Shown here: positions 59,240 through 64,000 of the stretch, one piece after another
Layout of the letters: every line of letters begins with the position of its first letter
Numbering within the stretch: position 1 is the stretch's first letter
Assembly: GCA_022702705.1 (NCBI GenBank)
Contig: CM040430.1
Coordinates: forward strand, 74,837,239-74,901,238
From: Papilionanthe hookeriana x Papilionanthe teres
Taxonomy: Eukaryota > Streptophyta > Magnoliopsida > Asparagales > Orchidaceae
Direction of reading: 5' to 3'
Length of the DNA stretch: 64,000 nucleotides
Position numbers and translations under genes: made by a program
The notes under the pieces: generated by a model
Database searches by the model: none
Seen by the model: the letters and a program-made list of their open reading frames with translations, nothing else
What the model was told of the DNA's origin: nothing

Positions 59240-62200
59240 TTACCTCATTCTTGATGAGGTCTTCTCTCCTTCTTTTAGTACTTAGGATCTAACCTCAGGC
59301 TTTTCCTTTGACTATCCTAGAGGATTAGAATTGGGACCCACCCATTAGAAATTCAAACACCTCTTGACTCTCGCAAACCCCACAAGCTTGATTGTAGACC
59401 CCTAATCACCTAGAGGGTTGAAATCAAATGTGGAGGTTTAAAGGATGAGTTCCCATGTGACTTCTTGGCCTTAGGAATACCCCTGGATGGCCTGGTCTCG
59501 GTGAGGGTTGACTTGCATATACACTACACTATCAGACACATTCCAAGTCTTAAAACCACACTCTCATCCAACTTGACTTCCTGACTCATGTAGGTAATTC
59601 ATATGGATGATCCTTAACCCCTAAGCCCCTGGCTAAGAGGGTTAGGAACAACATAAGTGGATGCCTCAAATGAGTCCCTTCATGGCTCATGTGGGCTTGA
59701 TGTGACTTCATGGCTCAACCAAAATGATTTCATTCCACTTACATTCACCAAATCTTCAATTTTCCAAATTTTCAATTTTTGACCCCCGGGACCCTACACC
59801 TGCTTAGCCTACCCAAAACCCTCAAAACCCCCAAAATTTGCAAAATCACCTAAATTACCCAAAATTCTCCAAAATCAATCCTAAACATTGCCTCACCAAT
59901 CAAATTGATCATCCATACCCAAAAACACCAAAAATTCCAAAAATACCTCCCGATACCCTCCAAATACCCAAAATACCCCTCTTAGCCAAAAAATCCAACA
60001 ATTCAGAAAATTCCCAGAAAAGTCCAAAAAATCCCAAATATTCCCAATTTCATTTTGTTCAACTACACCATGGGCCAATTTTGTCAATTTACCCCACTTT
60101 TATCAAAACCCCCGATTTGACTGCATTTTAACCCAAAATGAACCCAATGTCAAACCAAACCTACCCAATTGACCTAAATTCTGGTCCAATTCAATTCTAA
60201 ACTTCAATTCAACATCCTCAACACCAATCTAGACCAAATACAACTTCAATTTGATTGACATTTGGATCCAAATTCACTTTTGGCCTTAAAGCCCAATTTG
60301 GACCCATGACCCAAACTTAGCCCAAACTCATCCAATTCAACTCCAATTAACCCCAAATCTTTTCTAAACCTTCCTTAAAATCCCCATAAACAAAACACTA
60401 ACATGATTTGCCCAAAATTTAGACCCAAACCCCACTCAAATTCAACCCAAAATCAAAAATCCCAATTTTGACCTAAACCCAAACCTAACCCAAATAGGCC
60501 CAAACCTCAAAATCAAAACCCAACCAAAGCCAAAACCTCTTTGAAACACTCCCATAAACATTTCACAACTTTTATTTTACATCAATTTCAACCCTAGCCC
60601 AACATTGGCCCAAGTTAGCCCAATTTGACCTATATTGGCCCATTCACCAAAAAAGCCTAAATCCAACCCAATTCAAACCCAAACCACCCGAAATTTGCTC
60701 CAAATCACTCATGACCCATCCATGAGCTAAAACCAACATTTGTTTGGCCCAATCCTTCACAAATTTCCCATCCATAAATTTATTTCCAAACCAAAAACCC
60801 ACTTTCTTAAACCTTCCTAAAGCCCATCTCCACCAAAATCCAAAGAGGCAAAATCAATCCAAGGCCCATATGACAAATTCTCTTCATCATGACTTCAATT
60901 AAAATCATCCCTAAGTTCAAATCAATCATCAAATGGTTCCAAATCAAGCCATATGCCAAATTTCCATCAACATGCCAAAATTTCCTTAAACCCATTTCCA
61001 TGAAATTGACTTGGCTTTTCCCAAAGCCAAAGGTGAGCCATGAAGCCATGCATGAGCCCCATGGGAGCCATGAGAGCCATGGAATCTACTTTCCACCTCA
61101 CCAAACCATTAATGGCAAGAGAGGGGATCTCTTTCTTAAACCCTTTTAAACCCTTTTTTACCGTAATCATGTCACACACTAAACCATGCTTAGCCACCTC
61201 ACCATGGATGGAGACTTCACCACTCCTTCTAAGCTGACCTAAATGATTCCCTCAGCTCATAATCAGGTCTTGGGGAGGTGCACCAAGCCTATTTCCATGG
61301 GTTGACCCAAACCAAGCCAAAATGAGCCTTCTCCCATTCCATTTAAATCAAACTCCTTTACACATGTCCATGGCCAATTGATTGCACTAAACCCCGCCCC
61401 GACCCACCCGAACAAGATGGTGACCGAGTGCTCGGCCGGCCAGCCACCAGTGCCGCCGGAAAACACCATGGCCGAGACCTCGGGAGGAGCCAAAAAATTC
61501 AATTCTCCCTCGTTGAGCCGCCCCATGCCCAATGGCCACCATGGCTGTTCCTCTCTTGACCTAAGCAGCTGATCCCAAGCCCTAACTCCCCTTGGGAGAG
61601 CCTCCATCCATGCCTATTTAAACACCACCCCTCTCGGCCATGAGAGGTGCAGAACCAAACCTTAAGGAAACTCTGCCAAAATCATTCCAGATCACTCTCC
61701 ACACATAGATCACTTGATCCCCACTGAATTCCAACCCGATTCTCTCCACCGAGCTCAATTTCGAGCTCAAACTTTAGCCCAAAAACTAGGACACTTCTTC
61801 ACAGTGGATCAATCTTCAAATCGATCGGTCCTACACCTTCACCGAACCAAGAGGAGAAGTTTCCCACCGAAAGCCCCATCCCTGAGCCACCCGAGTTGTT
61901 CCAAGCCTCCAAGCTTTGTGATCGGGCCGTGGTTACTTTCATAGCTAGACAATTCACCGAGCCAAGGACTTCATCTGGAGCTTACTTGGACCCAATCGAA
62001 GGTGACACAACTCTCAGATCGAAGCTTCACTTCTCTGAGAAAAGGTATGAACTCACTCTTCTTCCCGAGCTTACAGAGATTCTCCATCTAATTTGAATCA
62101 ATTTCAATGCATGTTTATCAGTATGGATGTATTCGTCTCTTCAAGACGAATCCATGAGAGCATAAGAACACGAAAATCCGTCGAGAATCGTGCGAGAAAT

Positions 62201-64000
62201 TAGGGTTGAAGGTCGACGGTCACGGGTTCGCACCGGCCGTAGACGATGACCGGGAACCGTTGGATCGCGCGTGTATCGGATGGACGGCTCGGATCGCGTC
62301 GGACCGAAGATGTTACGTGAAAGGCGGGTCCCGGGACGGCCGAGTCGGATGGTGGCGCCGAATCGAAGACGACACGCGCGCGCTTCGGAGATGCTAAGGC
62401 CGACACGGCGCCGACTCGGATAAGTAGAAAAATAGGAATTTTCCGATTTATTTAATTCCCTAAACTTCAAAAAATTCATAACTTTGTGTAGAAAAATCGG
62501 AAAAATAAAATAAAAATACCCTCTCGCTCAGCTGAACGTGAGGAGAATAACGTGGAAAAGAAATCATTTAATTTCATCCAAGTATTTTATTTTTAATGAT
62601 TTATTTACCCTCTCGCATTGTTTTAATTCTCCATGCATATAGGAAATTCACCATGGCATGAGACCATAGGGCTTTTGAAGCCTCCGAATTTGGGAACATT
62701 CCGTGAATTTTCCAAAGTCAGAGGCCATCCCTATGAGAAGTTATTGATTTTTTAAATTCATGTTACTGTTTTGAGTAATTTAAATCTAATAATTAGCTTG
62801 TTATGAAATAAATTCTAGGAAAATTTGGTGATGTTTCTTATGACCAGAGGACCCTAGGAAAAATAGGTTTTGAATTAATTCACTTGGAATGACCCTAATT
62901 GGCTTAAACACCCAAAATAGGTCTTTAATTAATTAGAGCTAATTATACATCAAATTGACTTGAAATCAATTCTCCTCTGACCTTTAGGATCAGAGGAACC
63001 CACCATAAAAATTTGAAGTCAATTGGACTTGGTTAGCCCTACTAAATGGGTTGATTAAGCCATTTAGCCAATTTAAACTTTGAAAATTCATAACTTTCAA
63101 AATTCCTTTCAAAAATTCACCAAATTGGTTTTGGAGCCTCTCTGATATTAGGGGAATTTAAGAAAATTAAAATTTCAATTTTCTAAAAAAGTTGATTTTT
63201 TGTATTATTTTAATATTTTAATAATTAAAAAATAATAAAAATCACAAAAATAATAAAATTCACCAAAATGTCACATTTTGAATTTTAATCACTTAGGAAC
63301 AAACCCCATATTTTTCTTGAGTCTCTATGATGAGTTATTAAATTTTAAAGCCTCTAGGGTAATTTTAAAATAAAAAAAAATGTATTTTCTAGCATTTCCA
63401 TTAAAATAATTCTATTAAATCAGAGAAAAATTAGAAAATTGTAAAAATTGATTCTCTGATTTCCTTGATATCGAGAGATTTTTGAAAAATATAAAATTCA
63501 TTTTTCAAACTTTATTTTATTTTTAAATTAATTAATACTCCAAAACTCAAAATAATTATAATAAAAATAATATAATTCAAAAAATCACCAAAATTGGTCC
63601 AAGTGGTCCTCTGGTCATTAGGAATGTCCCATAATTTTCTTAAGGATAGAAGCTTTCCTTGGTCATATTATTAAATTTTCCTTGAAATCCCTATTTTCCA
63701 CCAAAAATAATTACATAAATAAATTAAATATAGAAAAATCACATTTTCTCCTCTAATGTCTTCATTGACATATGAGTGAAGTCACATAAAAAAATTTCAA
63801 ATTCATTTGAGCTCAATTTAGTGAGTTATGAAATTATTAAGCTTGAAGGGCAAAATGGTAATTAAAATTTTAACCCTTAATTAAAACTTTAGGCTTAATA
63901 AAATGAAAAGGTAAAATATTTGATCTTAATCTGATTTGGATGATTGAAATTTAAATAATTAAAGGGTAGAAACCTATTAAAAAATTCAACAATAATTGAA
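59240..64000 (+). repeat. E2 3' LTR, first 4.76 kb
   Basis: Partner of 11600-19087; the window end corresponds to about 16350 in that copy. The first inverted-repeat arm is mutated (TTACCTCATT for TGACCTCATT). It includes the A/C-rich G-poor block (about 59800-60850), TATTTAAA at 61615-61622, the GTATGA donor-like site at 62046, and the GC-rich patch at about 62210-62420. The AAATT array and U5 lie beyond the window. Confidence 0.9.

Larger units (their letters stand above)
11600..64000 (+). mobile_element. E2: Tat/Ogre-type element carrying an AlkB-like ORF, split by E3
   Basis: 5' LTR 11600-19087, internal part one 19088-24200, E3 insertion 24201-51729, internal part two 51730-59239, and a 3' LTR from 59240 that leaves the window. 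The two LTRs share a subtype distinct from E3 (CATTCTTGATGAGG versus CATTTTTGATGAGG near the start, and many shared variants such as CACCTCTTGACTC). Removing E3 gives continuous coding homology across the junction. The original length would be about 27.6 kb. E2 is the older of the two nested elements. Confidence 0.92.

Overview
The window is repeat DNA from a plant nuclear genome, probably a eudicot. It contains no recognisable free-standing host gene. Almost all of it consists of three copies of one family of giant LTR retrotransposon, all on the + strand. The family belongs to the Ty3/gypsy Tat/Ogre lineage. The evidence is a primer-binding site complementary to tRNA-Arg, a Gag zinc knuckle of CPYHxxxxGHxxxxC form, and a pol region ordered protease, reverse transcriptase, two successive RNase H-like domains, integrase. 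The LTRs are about 7.4 kb and a full element is about 27.5 kb.

Layout. E1 (1-10582) is a truncated copy. Its 5' LTR, entered about 117 bp after its start, carries a ~4.55 kb internal deletion, and its internal region stops at the start of integrase. Positions 10583-11599 hold about 1 kb of unrelated LTR-like DNA. E2 starts with a 5' LTR at 11600-19087. Its internal region runs to 24200 and resumes at 51730-59239, and its 3' LTR runs from 59240 off the window end. E3 (24201-51729) is a complete LTR-to-LTR element inserted in the E2 polyprotein just upstream of the reverse transcriptase. Its LTRs are 24201-31598 and 44302-51729. Without E3, the E2 internal region is ~12.6 kb, matching the 12.7 kb of E3.

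The most notable content lies between integrase and the 3' LTR. Both E2 (about 55744-57194) and E3 (about 40699-42140) carry an extra ORF whose C-terminal half is an AlkB-type Fe(II)/2-oxoglutarate dioxygenase. It resembles the plant ALKBH9/ALKBH10 family, known RNA m6A demethylases. Iron ligands and 2-oxoglutarate residues are in place in both copies. A retrotransposon that brings its own putative RNA demethylase could protect or re-programme its own genomic RNA; that function is an inference. Downstream of this ORF each element has a different tandem array (37-bp units in E2, 40-bp and 82-bp units in E3), followed by a conserved block next to the 3' LTR.

Reading frames in all copies are broken, yet many breaks sit at CAG/CTG sites and convert them to CG-containing strings, the opposite of methyl-cytosine decay. 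This pattern suggests long-read basecalling errors at CHG-methylated cytosines, so some of the apparent pseudogenisation may be technical.
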